Assembly (NCBI GenBank): GCA_900169975.1
Contig: LT827121.1
Span: 149,428-213,427 of the forward strand
DNA from: Pseudoflavonifractor sp. Marseille-P3106
GTDB lineage: Bacteria; Bacillota; Clostridia; Oscillospirales; Oscillospiraceae
Length of the DNA: 64,000 nucleotides
Direction: 5' to 3'
The notes beneath the pieces are model-generated. The model was not told the origin of the DNA, ran no database searches, and saw only the letters and a list, made by a program, of their open reading frames with translations. The translations under genes were made by a program, and so were the position numbers. This document shows positions 16,845-24,678 of the stretch, in pieces (the stretch's first letter is position 1; every line of letters starts with the position of its first letter).

Positions 16845-17312
16845 TCAGTAGCGGCCCCGGTCCTTCATGGCCCGGTCGATGGCGCGTTTGGAGTCCCGCT
16901 CGGCGGCGGTGGCCCGCTTGTCGTAGAGCTTTTTGCCCTTGCACAGCCCCACCTCCACCTTGACCTTGGCGTCTTTCCAGTAGAGGGAGAGAGGGACCAG
17001 GGTGAGCCCATCCCGCTGGGCCGCGGACTGCAGCCGGAGGATCTCCCGGCGGTGCATCAAAAGCTTTCGGGTGCGGCGGGGATCCTTATTGAAGATGTTG
17101 CCCTTCTCGTAGGGGCTGATATGTACCCCGTAGAGCCAGAGCTCCCCGTCCTTCACCTGGCAGAAGCTGTCCTTCAGATTCACTGCGCCCTGGCGGATGG
17201 ACTTGACCTCGGTGCCCGAAAGGACCACGCCGGCTTCAAAGGCCTCCTCCACAAAATAGTCGTGAAAGGCTTTGCTGTTTTTGGCGATCTGCTTGGTTCC
17301 CTTGCGGTCCAT
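16845..17312 (-). CDS. smpB: SsrA-binding protein SmpB
   Basis: A 155-residue protein with family hallmarks: KQIAKNSKAFHDYFVEEAFEAG at the N-terminus, GVVLSGTEVKSIRQGAVNLKDSF, HISPYEKGNIFNKDPRRTRKLL, and the basic C-terminal tail starting LYDKRATAAERDSKRAI that enters the mRNA channel. It binds the tRNA-like domain of tmRNA and is needed for trans-translation. GAGAGGAGGTGCCCT precedes the ATG. The order smpB-cyclophilin-ssrA on one strand is compatible with a functional cluster. Confidence 0.95.
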   Translation of the reverse strand: MDRKGTKQIAKNSKAFHDYFVEEAFEAGVVLSGTEVKSIRQGAVNLKDSFCQVKDGELWLYGVHISPYEKGNIFNKDPRRTRKLLMHRREILRLQSAAQRDGLTLVPLSLYWKDAKVKVEVGLCKGKKLYDKRATAAERDSKRAIDRAMKDRGRY

Positions 17313-17359
17313 AGGGCACCTCCTCTCCGCACAGGTGTGCTCCTATTATAGCATAATTC

Positions 17360-17863
17360 TCAAAAATGTAAACGCAAAAAATGGTAATAGAGCGCGGAGA
17401 GGGCGTTATGGGCAAAGATGGGCTTTCCCGCCTCGTCCAGCCGGGCGGGGCGGAGGGGATCGGGAGACTGGGGCGCGCCGAACTCGCAGCAGACGGCGGC
17501 GGCCCCCTCCGCCTCCGCGGGGAGGGAGAGCCAGTATTTTCCCTCCCACCACCAGAGAGCGGCATCCACCGGGGTGTGCCGGAGGGCCAGGGCGGCCTGC
17601 AGGACATCTTCCAGATCGTCAAAGGTGAACCAGCAGGGGCCCACGGGGCGGACATGGGCAAAGACCAGGACACCGCAGCACTCCGGATACGCCTCGATCT
17701 CCACTGAGCCGTCCAGAACGATCCCCGCCCGGTCGCAGGCGCGGCGGGTCAGGATGAGGGCCTGTTCCAAGGTCAGGCCGGAGGGGGTAAAGCCGTATTC
17801 CGACAGATCGGCAGGGGTCAGATAGAGGGCCACGCTGGCGGCTCCGATGGGCTGGATGGTCAT
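17360..17863 (-). CDS. MecA-like adaptor protein
   Basis: A 167-residue protein whose C-terminal half matches the MecA/YpbH domain: CWFTFDDLEDVLQAALAL, then the WWWEGKYWLSL strand, and GKPIFAHNALSALYYHF at the end. The N-terminal half (VALYLTPADLSEYGFTPSGL) also follows the MecA N-domain pattern. MecA-type adaptors deliver substrates to ClpC-ClpP. The start at 17863 has AAAAAGGAGG 7 nt upstream. It lies 47 bp upstream of smpB on the same strand, placing two protein-quality-control factors together. It is shorter than B. subtilis MecA (218 residues). Confidence 0.65.
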   Translation of the reverse strand: MTIQPIGAASVALYLTPADLSEYGFTPSGLTLEQALILTRRACDRAGIVLDGSVEIEAYPECCGVLVFAHVRPVGPCWFTFDDLEDVLQAALALRHTPVDAALWWWEGKYWLSLPAEAEGAAAVCCEFGAPQSPDPLRPARLDEAGKPIFAHNALSALYYHFLRLHF

Positions 17864-17966
17864 AGGGGACCTCCTTTTTGGGTTTGCCTCATTATATGTC
17901 ACCGGGGCTTGACTGTATAGCTGTAATGATTGGGAGGGATGGAAAAGAAATGGAACGGGCAGCAAA

Positions 17967-17994
17967 AGGGCGCCGCCAAACTGTGGCGGCGCCC
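17967..17994 (-). terminator. Terminator of the feo operon
   Basis: GGGGCGCCGCCA / TGGCGGCGCCC hairpin with CAGTT loop; leftward it is followed by CTTTTGCTG, 29 bp past the Cys-rich peptide stop. Confidence 0.8.
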
Positions 17995-18022
17995 CTCTGC
18001 TGCTGCTTTGGAACCCAGATTC

Positions 18023-18184
18023 TTATTTTCCCGGATGGCACGCCCCGCTGCAGGAGCAGCCGGAACAGCTTCCCCCACAGGAGCAGCCGCTCTTTCCTTG
18101 GCGCCGGTTGTAGATCCCTCTGGCCACCACGGCCACAAAGAGAGCCAGCACCACAAGGCCGATGAGAAGGGTGGGAACGTTCAT
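18023..18184 (-). CDS. FeoB-associated Cys-rich membrane peptide
   Basis: A 53-residue peptide too short for most gene callers. Residues 5-22 form one membrane helix (TLLIGLVVLALFVAVV), followed by a basic IYNRRQGK and a Cys-rich tail GCSCGGSCSGCSCSGAC with six cysteines. This architecture defines the FeoB-associated Cys-rich membrane protein family that follows feoB in many Clostridia. AAGGAGG lies 6-7 nt before the ATG, and the gene starts 12 bp after feoB. A role in metal handling at the transporter is inferred from position and cysteines. Confidence 0.85.
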   Translation of the reverse strand: MNVPTLLIGLVVLALFVAVVARGIYNRRQGKSGCSCGGSCSGCSCSGACHPGK

Positions 18185-18196
18185 GAAAAGACCTCC

Positions 18197-20665
18197 TTAT
18201 TTGGCGGCCGCCGGGGCCGCCGTGTGGATGGTGAGATGGTTTTCATCGTTCCGGTTTTTCCGGAACAGCAGGAAGAGAAGTCCTGTCAGGCAGAGTGCCG
18301 CGGCCAGAGTGCCCGGGCCAAAGGGGACCTGACCCAGGATCAGTCCGCCCAGCTGGTAGGTCATCAGAGACGCCGCGTAGGCGAACCCGCACATGTAGCC
18401 GATGGCGGCAAAAGTCCACTTGGCGCTGTTCATCTCCCGCTTGATGGCGCCCATGGCGGCAAAGCAGGGGGCGCACAGCAGGTTGAAGATCATAAAGGAA
18501 TAGGCGGCCAGCGGGGTGTAGGCCCGGGCGATTTCCAGACTCAGGTTGCCGGAATAGAGAACGCCGAAGGTAGAGACCACCTCCTCCTTGGCGATGAGGC
18601 CGGTGAGGGTGGCCACGGCGGCCTGCCAGGTGCCGAAGCCCAGCGGCGCAAAGAGGAAGGCGATGCCGGAACCCACAGCGGCCAGCAGGGAATGGTCGTT
18701 GTTCTCCACCATGCCGAATACGCCGTCCACATAGCCGAAGCCCTGGAGGAACCACAGAAGGATGGAGGAGGCCAGAATGACCGTGCCCGCCCGCTTAATA
18801 AAGGACCAGCCCCGCTCCCAGGTGGCCCGCAGCACGTTGCGGGCGGCCGGGACGTGGTACGGGGGCAGCTCCATGACAAAGGGGGCCGGATCGCCGGAAA
18901 AGCCCCGGGTCTTTTTTAGGATAATGCCCGAGAGAATGATGGCGGCCACTCCGATGAAGTAGGCCGACACGGCCACCAGGCCGCTGCCGCCGAAGAGTGC
19001 CCCGGCAAAGAGGGCGATGATGGGCATTTTTGCCCCGCAGGGGACAAAACAGGTGGTCATGATGGTCATGCGCCGGTCCCGTTCGTTTTCAATCGTCCGG
19101 GAGGCCATGACGCCGGGAACGCCGCAGCCGGAGCCCACCAGCATGGGGATAAAGGACTTGCCGGACAGGCCGAACTTGCGGAAGATCCGGTCCATAATAA
19201 AGGCCACCCGGGCCATGTAGCCCACATCCTCCAGCAGAGACAGCATCAGGAAGAGCACCAGCATCTGGGGCACGAAACCCAGCACGGCGCCCACACCGCC
19301 GATGATCCCGTCCACGACCAGACCGGAGAGCCAGTCGGCGCATCCAACAGACTCCAGCCAGTTTCCCACAGCCGCGGGGATCCCATTGATCCATGTGCCG
19401 TAATCGGCGGGATCCGGCTCGGTTACGGACAGGGCGGAGGTAAAGTCTGCGGCGGCTATGGTCTGCGTCGTTGTCTCGCCGCTTTCGTCGTCATAGAAAT
19501 AGACCTCGGTCTCCAGATCTCCGGTCTGAGCAAGAAACGCATCCAGTACGGCCGGCTCCGGCATTCCCGTCTCCCGGGCCTCGCTGAAGGCAGAGACGTC
19601 CACGCCCGCCGCCTCTGCGGCGGAGAGGTATCCGTCAATGACGGTGCTTGCCTCCTCATAGGCCCCCTTGTCATCCTCATAACCGCTGCCGCCCGAGAGG
19701 AACCAGCCGTCACCGAAGAGCCCGTCGTTGGTCCAGTCTGTGGCCCAGGTGCCCACGGTGCCGATGGCGATGTAGTAGACCAGGAACATGACCAGCGCGA
19801 AGATGGGCAGGGCCAGCACCCGGTTGGTGACGACCCGGTCGATCTTGTCGGAGGCCGACAGGGCATGTGAAGGGGATTTTTTCCGGACCGACCGCTCCAC
19901 CACCCCGCTGATGTAGGTATAGCGCTGATTGGTGATGATGCTCTCGGCGTCGTCATCCAGTTCCCGCTCGCAGTCGGCGATATGCTCCTCCAAATGGGCC
20001 CTGAGCGTTTCCGGCAGATCCAGTTCGGCCAGGACTTTCTCGTCCCGCTCGAAAACCTTGATGGCGTACCAGCGGAGATAGCGGCCGTCCACTCGGCCCT
20101 CCAGGGACTCCTCGATGTGGGCGATGGCGTGCTCCACGCTGCCGGTGAACACGTGGGGGTGCTCCCCGGACTGCCCGGAGCGGGCCGCCGCCATAGCCTG
20201 CTCGGCGGCCTGCTGTCCGCCCTCCCCTTTGAGGGCGGACATGGGAACCACCGGGCAGCCCAGGGCGCCCCCCAACCGGTCCAGATCCACCTGATCCCCG
20301 TTTTTCTGCACCAGGTCCATCATGTTTACCGCCACCACCACCGGAAGGCCCAGTTCAATGAGCTGGGTGGTGAGATAGAGGTTGCGCTCAATGTTGGTCC
20401 CGTCCACGATATTCAAAATGGCGTTGGGCTTCTCGTTCACCAGATAACCCCGGGCCACCACCTCTTCCAGCGTGTAGGGCGACAGGGAGTAAATGCCGGG
20501 CAGATCCTGAATGACCACGTCTCTGTGGCCCTTGAGCCGCCCCTCCTTTTTTTCCACCGTCACGCCGGGCCAGTTGCCCACATACTGGTTGGAGCCGGTC
20601 AGGGCATTGAACAGCGTGGTCTTGCCGCAGTTCGGATTGCCCGCCAGCGCGATCTTCCACTCCAT
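18197..20665 (-). CDS. feoB: Ferrous iron transporter FeoB with an enlarged extracytoplasmic loop
   Basis: An 822-residue fusion of an N-terminal G domain (G1 GNPNCGKTT at 8-16, G3 DLPGIYSL, G4 VNMMDLV), the helical NFeoB domain and the polytopic membrane domain with gate motifs MLVGSGCGVPGVMAS and TTCFVPCGAKMPI. It imports Fe(II) and is the transport component of the operon. About 110 residues between GTVGTWATDWT and VLGFVPQMLVLF form an acidic extracytoplasmic insertion (EEASTVIDGYLSAAEAAG and so on) not present in E. coli FeoB. Preceded by a DtxR-like operator in the feoA-feoB gap. Confidence 0.93.
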   Translation of the reverse strand: MEWKIALAGNPNCGKTTLFNALTGSNQYVGNWPGVTVEKKEGRLKGHRDVVIQDLPGIYSLSPYTLEEVVARGYLVNEKPNAILNIVDGTNIERNLYLTTQLIELGLPVVVAVNMMDLVQKNGDQVDLDRLGGALGCPVVPMSALKGEGGQQAAEQAMAAARSGQSGEHPHVFTGSVEHAIAHIEESLEGRVDGRYLRWYAIKVFERDEKVLAELDLPETLRAHLEEHIADCERELDDDAESIITNQRYTYISGVVERSVRKKSPSHALSASDKIDRVVTNRVLALPIFALVMFLVYYIAIGTVGTWATDWTNDGLFGDGWFLSGGSGYEDDKGAYEEASTVIDGYLSAAEAAGVDVSAFSEARETGMPEPAVLDAFLAQTGDLETEVYFYDDESGETTTQTIAAADFTSALSVTEPDPADYGTWINGIPAAVGNWLESVGCADWLSGLVVDGIIGGVGAVLGFVPQMLVLFLMLSLLEDVGYMARVAFIMDRIFRKFGLSGKSFIPMLVGSGCGVPGVMASRTIENERDRRMTIMTTCFVPCGAKMPIIALFAGALFGGSGLVAVSAYFIGVAAIILSGIILKKTRGFSGDPAPFVMELPPYHVPAARNVLRATWERGWSFIKRAGTVILASSILLWFLQGFGYVDGVFGMVENNDHSLLAAVGSGIAFLFAPLGFGTWQAAVATLTGLIAKEEVVSTFGVLYSGNLSLEIARAYTPLAAYSFMIFNLLCAPCFAAMGAIKREMNSAKWTFAAIGYMCGFAYAASLMTYQLGGLILGQVPFGPGTLAAALCLTGLLFLLFRKNRNDENHLTIHTAAPAAAK

Positions 20666-20685
20666 GGTCCATCTCCTCCTCTAGA

Positions 20686-20702
20686 ATTAGCAACGGCTAA
20701 CT
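20686..20702. promoter_or_regulatory. DtxR-like inverted repeat between feoA and feoB
   Basis: ATTAGCAACGGCTAACT contains the inverted pair TTAGC / GCTAA, similar to the better operator upstream of the first feoA. It suggests a second iron-responsive control point or an internal promoter. Confidence 0.5.
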
Positions 20703-20731
20703 GTGCCGCAAAAGAAAAATGCCGGCCGAGG

Positions 20732-20953
20732 TCACTCCACCTCGATCATTCCGGCATCGGCCTTCCGCACCGAGAGCTCATAGCCCCGGACGCTCAGCTC
20801 CATGGGGTCACCCAGGGGGGCCACCTTTCGGATGTGGAGCTCCACTCCCTTGGTGATCCCCATGTCCATGATGCGGCGCTTCACCGGTCCCTCGCCGTGG
20901 AGCCGAACTACGCGGGTGGTCTCTCCCACCTTACTGTCCCGCAGCGTTTTCAT
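20732..20953 (-). CDS. feoA: FeoA-domain protein
   Basis: A 73-residue SH3-like FeoA protein: RDSKVGETTRVVRLHGEG, the IMDMGITKGVELHIRKVAPLG core and RGYELSVRKADAGMIEV. It is thought to bind the FeoB G domain and stimulate iron transport. AGAGGAGG precedes the ATG. It is the second of two tandem feoA genes, 15 bp after the first; the pair probably act as separate small subunits. Confidence 0.9.
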   Translation of the reverse strand: MKTLRDSKVGETTRVVRLHGEGPVKRRIMDMGITKGVELHIRKVAPLGDPMELSVRGYELSVRKADAGMIEVE

Positions 20954-20968
20954 CCATGTATCCTCCTC

Positions 20969-21178
20969 TCAGATCAAAATCCGGTTGGCCATGCTTCTGT
21001 CCAGCGCCACCCGGCTGTCTTTCACCTGTATGATCAGGCCCCCCGCCAGTTCGCTGACCACGGTGACCACGCCGTCCACCACAAATCCCAGCTCCGCCAG
21101 ATGGCGGCGAATCTCATCTTTTCCGGTGATCTTGCGGATGATCACAGATTCACCGGGCTTTGCCATGGTAATCGGCAT
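20969..21178 (-). CDS. feoA: FeoA-domain protein (first copy)
   Basis: A 69-residue FeoA protein with ITGKDEIRRHLAELGFVVDGVV and a C-terminal KDSRVALDRSMANRILI, the typical helix-strand ending. It is the first gene of the operon, directly behind the promoter and operator at 21201-21259; GGGAGGAATTC precedes its ATG. Sequence similarity to the next gene is limited to the fold pattern, so the two are old paralogues rather than a recent duplication. Confidence 0.9.
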   Translation of the reverse strand: MPITMAKPGESVIIRKITGKDEIRRHLAELGFVVDGVVTVVSELAGGLIIQVKDSRVALDRSMANRILI

Positions 21179-21200
21179 CTGAATTCCTCCCGTCTTTAAA

Positions 21201-21218
21201 AGTTAGCCTAAACTAACT
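21201..21218. promoter_or_regulatory. DtxR/IdeR-type operator of the feo operon
   Basis: AGTTAGCCTAAACTAACT is an 18-bp dyad (AGTTAG ... CTAACT) close to the DtxR box consensus with TTAG...CTAA arms. It lies just downstream of the -10 box, so repressor binding with Fe(II) would block initiation or elongation. Additional GTTAGC half-sites lie between the -35 and -10 boxes. Confidence 0.7.
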
Positions 21219-21230
21219 GCTTCTGAATGA

Positions 21231-21259
21231 AGTTTACCACTGCTAACTCTGCTTGTCAA
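21231..21259 (-). promoter_or_regulatory. Promoter of the feo operon
   Basis: Leftward TTGACA (21259-21254), 17 bp, TAAACT (21236-21231). The spacer contains AGTTAGC, a DtxR half-site. Confidence 0.8.
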
Positions 21260-22470
21260 GCATTTTTTGTACCTGACTTTTCCTGCGGATGAACGGGGGA
21301 ACAAGCCGCGGGGAAGAGCGTTGAAGGGGACTGAGAATGGTTCCGGGGCCTGTTCCGGGGATAGACCGCCACAGCCAGGAGCACAGTGACGGGGACCGCC
21401 AGCACGATGCCGAAGCTGCCCGAAAGGCCCTGCATCACGGCAATGCCGATGTTGTTGGAGTTGATGATCTGGAGCAGGGGGAGGTCATAGGCGTAGTCCA
21501 GCACCAGCATGGAGGCACTGGAGCCTGCAAAGGCCAGGATGAGGGTGTTGGAGTCGGTGCCCATCAGATCCCGGCCCACCCGCATTCCCGCCTGAAACAG
21601 CGCTCCTCGGGAGAGGGCGGGGTTTTGGTCGTAGATCTCCCGGATGGCGCTGGAGATGGACATGGCCACATCCATCACCGCCCCCAGGGAGGAGATGAGC
21701 AGTCCGGAAAAGAGCAGTCCGCCCACCTGGATGTCCCCGGCGCTGGCCAGGGTCATGAGGCTTTCGATGTCGGAGACGTTCCAGCCGGTGATGCCGCTGG
21801 CGGCGGAAAAAAGGGAAGCCGCCGCCCCGGCGATGACCACGCCGGACACCGTGCCTCCGACAGCCACGGCGGTCTTGGGGGTGGGGCCGCCGATGAGCCA
21901 GAGGGTGACCAGCGTGGTGACGGCGCAGACGAACACCGCTGTCCAGAAGGGGGACCAGCCCCGCCCCACCATGGGCAGGTAAACAAAGAGGATGCACAGA
22001 AATGTGAAGGCAAGCCCCAGCGCCCCCTTTACACCCTGCCGCCCGCCCACCAGACACAGCGTCAGCAGATAGAGTCCGGCAAAGAGGAGCAGTACCCCGC
22101 CCCGGTCGGGAGAGTATACGGCGGTGACGGTGGAATCTCCCGCCACGCTCTGGATGAGGATCACCTTCATCCCGACAGTGCATCCGGCTCCGAAGAGATA
22201 GCCCGAGCTGCTGGTGGTGACCTGCTCGGTCCCCGCGCGGACGCCGGAGGTCATTTTCACCAGAACGCGCTGTTCTCCGGAGCGGGTGCCGTCGCTTTGG
22301 AGATTGTCCTGAAGGATCTCGGTGACAACGCCGGTCTCAAAGCTCTGCCCCGCGCGGGAGACCAGAGGGATCTTCCCGGCGGAGTTGAGCCAGAGGACGA
22401 AAAGAAGGAAAAAGGCGGTGAAGATCAGCGGGAGGCCCCAGCGGAGCAGGGGCTTGGAGGGATGAGACAT
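21256..22470 (-). CDS. YibE/F-like multi-pass membrane protein
   Basis: A 404-residue protein with a signal-anchor helix at 11-29 (GLPLIFTAFFLLFVLWL), an extracytoplasmic beta-rich part (VVTEILQDN ... EQRVLVKMTSG) and about seven hydrophobic helices after residue 125. The block GAVMDVAMSISSAIREIYDQNP and the MGTDSNTLILAFAGSS motif are diagnostic of the YibE/F family. Its transport or signalling role is unknown. The stop codon overlaps the feo promoter -35 box region. The C-terminus ends in a polar tail of ~25 residues. Confidence 0.8.
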   Translation of the reverse strand: MSHPSKPLLRWGLPLIFTAFFLLFVLWLNSAGKIPLVSRAGQSFETGVVTEILQDNLQSDGTRSGEQRVLVKMTSGVRAGTEQVTTSSSGYLFGAGCTVGMKVILIQSVAGDSTVTAVYSPDRGGVLLLFAGLYLLTLCLVGGRQGVKGALGLAFTFLCILFVYLPMVGRGWSPFWTAVFVCAVTTLVTLWLIGGPTPKTAVAVGGTVSGVVIAGAAASLFSAASGITGWNVSDIESLMTLASAGDIQVGGLLFSGLLISSLGAVMDVAMSISSAIREIYDQNPALSRGALFQAGMRVGRDLMGTDSNTLILAFAGSSASMLVLDYAYDLPLLQIINSNNIGIAVMQGLSGSFGIVLAVPVTVLLAVAVYPRNRPRNHSQSPSTLFPAACSPVHPQEKSGTKNA

Positions 22471-22539
22471 GGGCGGGTGCTCCTTTCCGAGCCGCGCGGG
22501 CTGCGCGCCCCGCGGAGAATGATCAGATGAGGAGGGAAA

Positions 22540-22575
22540 GGCCCTCTCCTCCCACCGAGGGGGGAGAGGGCCCTG
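22540..22575 (-). terminator. GC-rich hairpin downstream of the phosphoesterase gene
   Basis: GGGCCCTCTCC / GGAGAGGGCC hairpin; leftward it is followed by TTTCCCTCC, a weak U-run, and lies just past the phosphoesterase stop. Confidence 0.6.
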
Positions 22576-22628
22576 ATCTGGGATTTTTGAAAGAGAGGAC
22601 AGAATGGGGACTGCCCCTTCGGCGGGCC

Positions 22629-24497
22629 TTACAGGCTCACGCCCAGGGTGGAGAGGAAGCTGGCGGGGACGTAGTAGTTGTTGTTGGAGAGCAGGGCGGG
22701 CGTGGTGACGCTCCTGCCGTCCACGGTGAGGTTCAGGGTGACGGCGCTGCCCTCGGCAGAGCCGGTGGGCTTGTAACCGGTGTAGGCGGTCTTGGTGGTC
22801 ACCTTCACGCCGCCGTCCCAGTTCACATCGAAGGCGTTGGAACTGGCGGCCAGGTCACGCAGGCGGTAGTAGGTCTGGCCGCCGGCGGTCAGAGAGGAGG
22901 CGGAAACAACGGGCTTCTGCTCGTTGGCGGGCTGGGAGGGGTCCTTCTTGATGGTAAAGGTCTCGTCGATCTTTTCCGCCTTGCCGTCGTCAGTGATCTG
23001 ATAGGTGTCGATGGAGAAGGCGTCTGAGGTCATGGAGATGACGGAGTAGCTGGGCAGCCAGTTCTGGCTGCGGCTGGCGATGTAGTCCTGCTGGGCGGAG
23101 ATCAGCTCATAATACTTGGAGCCGGAGGCGGAGTTGGCGGACATGTACAGGGTGCCCTTGGGGTTGGTCACGGTGTTGCCGCTGGCGCTCTCGATGGTGT
23201 AGCAGTAGTTGTCGGCCTGGAAGGCGGATTGGGCGGCGGCCCCTTCCGCGTCCTCAGGGGCCAGGGGGATCTTGGCGCCGTTCTGAGTGTTGTAGGCGTG
23301 GTCCCAGTCGTAGTCGGTCTTTTCCGCGTTGAGCTGGAACTCGTAGGTGCCGTGGGTCTGGCCGTCGCCGTAGAGCAGCTTGGAACGGGTGTAGGTGTGG
23401 TCGTGGCCCTGGAGCACCACGTCGATGTCGTTGCGGTCAAAAATGGGGGTGAGCTGGGTGCGGAGGATCATACCGTCTGTGTCGGAGTGATCCAGGCCGG
23501 AGCCGTAAATGTCCTGGTGGATGGTCACCACCCGCCAGGCGGCGTCGGGAGCGGAGGCCACAGCCTCCTCAATGGCCTTTGCGTGCTCGGCCACATTGTA
23601 GTTGTTGGTGTTGAGCACGATGAACAGCCCCGCGCCGTAGGTGTAATAGTAGTCGCCGCCCGCCTGGGTCTTGCCGTAGTCGGTGGCGTTGGGGTTGTTG
23701 AAGTGGTAGAAATAGTCGGCGTTCAAAGAGTCGTGGTTGCCGATGGTAGTGGCCACGGGGATGGACTGGAGCACAGGGGCGGAGAGATATCCGGCATACT
23801 CCTCCTCCTTGGCCTTGCCGGTCTTGTTCACCTGGTCGCCGGCGGAGATGATGAAGCTCACGTCGGGGTTCTGCTGTGTGGCCACGGACAGGGTCCTGGC
23901 CCAGGCAAAGGCGTCGTTCCGGGCGGCGGTGTTGGCCGCGCCGGAGCTTGCCGACAGCTTTTCGCCGTTTTGAGGCTGGCCCTTGGAGGCGCCGATCTGG
24001 GGATCGCCCACGTAGAGCATCTTGACGGAGGAGAAGCTCTTGGCCTGATACTCTCTGACATCAGACTGGACACCGTTTTTCTCCACGGTGTAGAAGTAGT
24101 TTGTATTCTCCTTCAGACCGGTGACGGTGACGTGGTTATAGACATACGCCGCGCCGCCGGTCAGGCTGGCGTCCACGTCGGCGGACACGCCGGTGAAGGC
24201 GGTGAGGGCGTCCTTGTTGGTGCCGAAATGGACCACGGGAGTGGCGGTCTTGCCGGGCTCGACTTTGGAGTACCAGGCAAAATTCAGCTCGGTCTCGTTT
24301 TTGCCGGGGGTGAGGGAGACCTGGGTGTAGTCGCCGGAGAGGGTCTCCCACCCGTTGACCCATGCCTGCCACTGGGCGCTGTCGCCGGTGACACTGGAAT
24401 CATTGTAGTGGACGGTGGCGGCCAGAGCTGCGGGGAAGGCCCCCACGGCCAGGGTGCCGGCCAAGACACCGGCCAGGACATTTTTGTGAAGCTTCAT
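22629..24497 (-). CDS. Secreted metallophosphoesterase with purple-acid-phosphatase-type N-domain and C-terminal stalk
   Basis: A 622-residue exported protein. Signal peptide at 1-26 (VLAGVLAGTLAVGAFPAALA), a fibronectin-like PAP N-domain, then the calcineurin-type phosphoesterase core with metal motifs VGDPQIGAS, SAGDQVN, TIGNHDS, HQDIYGSG and QGHDHTYTRS. The last ~110 residues carry a copper-amine-oxidase-N-like stalk (TYYRLRDLAASSNAFDVNWDGG region), often used for wall attachment. It would release phosphate from external phosphoesters; substrate unknown. The ATG at 24497 follows AAAGGAAG and opens the signal peptide, so longer readings are rejected. Confidence 0.85.
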   Translation of the reverse strand: MKLHKNVLAGVLAGTLAVGAFPAALAATVHYNDSSVTGDSAQWQAWVNGWETLSGDYTQVSLTPGKNETELNFAWYSKVEPGKTATPVVHFGTNKDALTAFTGVSADVDASLTGGAAYVYNHVTVTGLKENTNYFYTVEKNGVQSDVREYQAKSFSSVKMLYVGDPQIGASKGQPQNGEKLSASSGAANTAARNDAFAWARTLSVATQQNPDVSFIISAGDQVNKTGKAKEEEYAGYLSAPVLQSIPVATTIGNHDSLNADYFYHFNNPNATDYGKTQAGGDYYYTYGAGLFIVLNTNNYNVAEHAKAIEEAVASAPDAAWRVVTIHQDIYGSGLDHSDTDGMILRTQLTPIFDRNDIDVVLQGHDHTYTRSKLLYGDGQTHGTYEFQLNAEKTDYDWDHAYNTQNGAKIPLAPEDAEGAAAQSAFQADNYCYTIESASGNTVTNPKGTLYMSANSASGSKYYELISAQQDYIASRSQNWLPSYSVISMTSDAFSIDTYQITDDGKAEKIDETFTIKKDPSQPANEQKPVVSASSLTAGGQTYYRLRDLAASSNAFDVNWDGGVKVTTKTAYTGYKPTGSAEGSAVTLNLTVDGRSVTTPALLSNNNYYVPASFLSTLGVSL

Positions 24498-24543
24498 CTG
24501 TCTCTTGACTTCCTTTCGCGTTGTCGTTTTGGAATGCAGGGAC

Positions 24544-24572
24544 AGTGTAGCATTCAAAAAGCAGGAAAACAA
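24544..24572 (-). promoter_or_regulatory. Promoter of the phosphoesterase gene
   Basis: Leftward TTGTTT (24572-24567), 17 bp, TACACT (24549-24544), 47 bp before the start codon. Confidence 0.6.
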
Positions 24573-24620
24573 TGGACTTTTCCAAACATTTACAATGTGT
24601 TGACCAAAGTGGGACAAAGG

Positions 24621-24667
24621 GAGTAAAAAAGGGCCCCCGGACACGCGGCTGCGTGTCCGGGGGCCCT
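24621..24667 (-). terminator. Strong terminator downstream of the stalk/DUF4358 gene
   Basis: GGGCCCCCGGACACGC / GCGTGTCCGGGGGCCC is a 16-bp perfect stem; leftward it runs into TTTTTTAC. Confidence 0.92.
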
Positions 24668-24678
24668 GAGGGAGAGAA

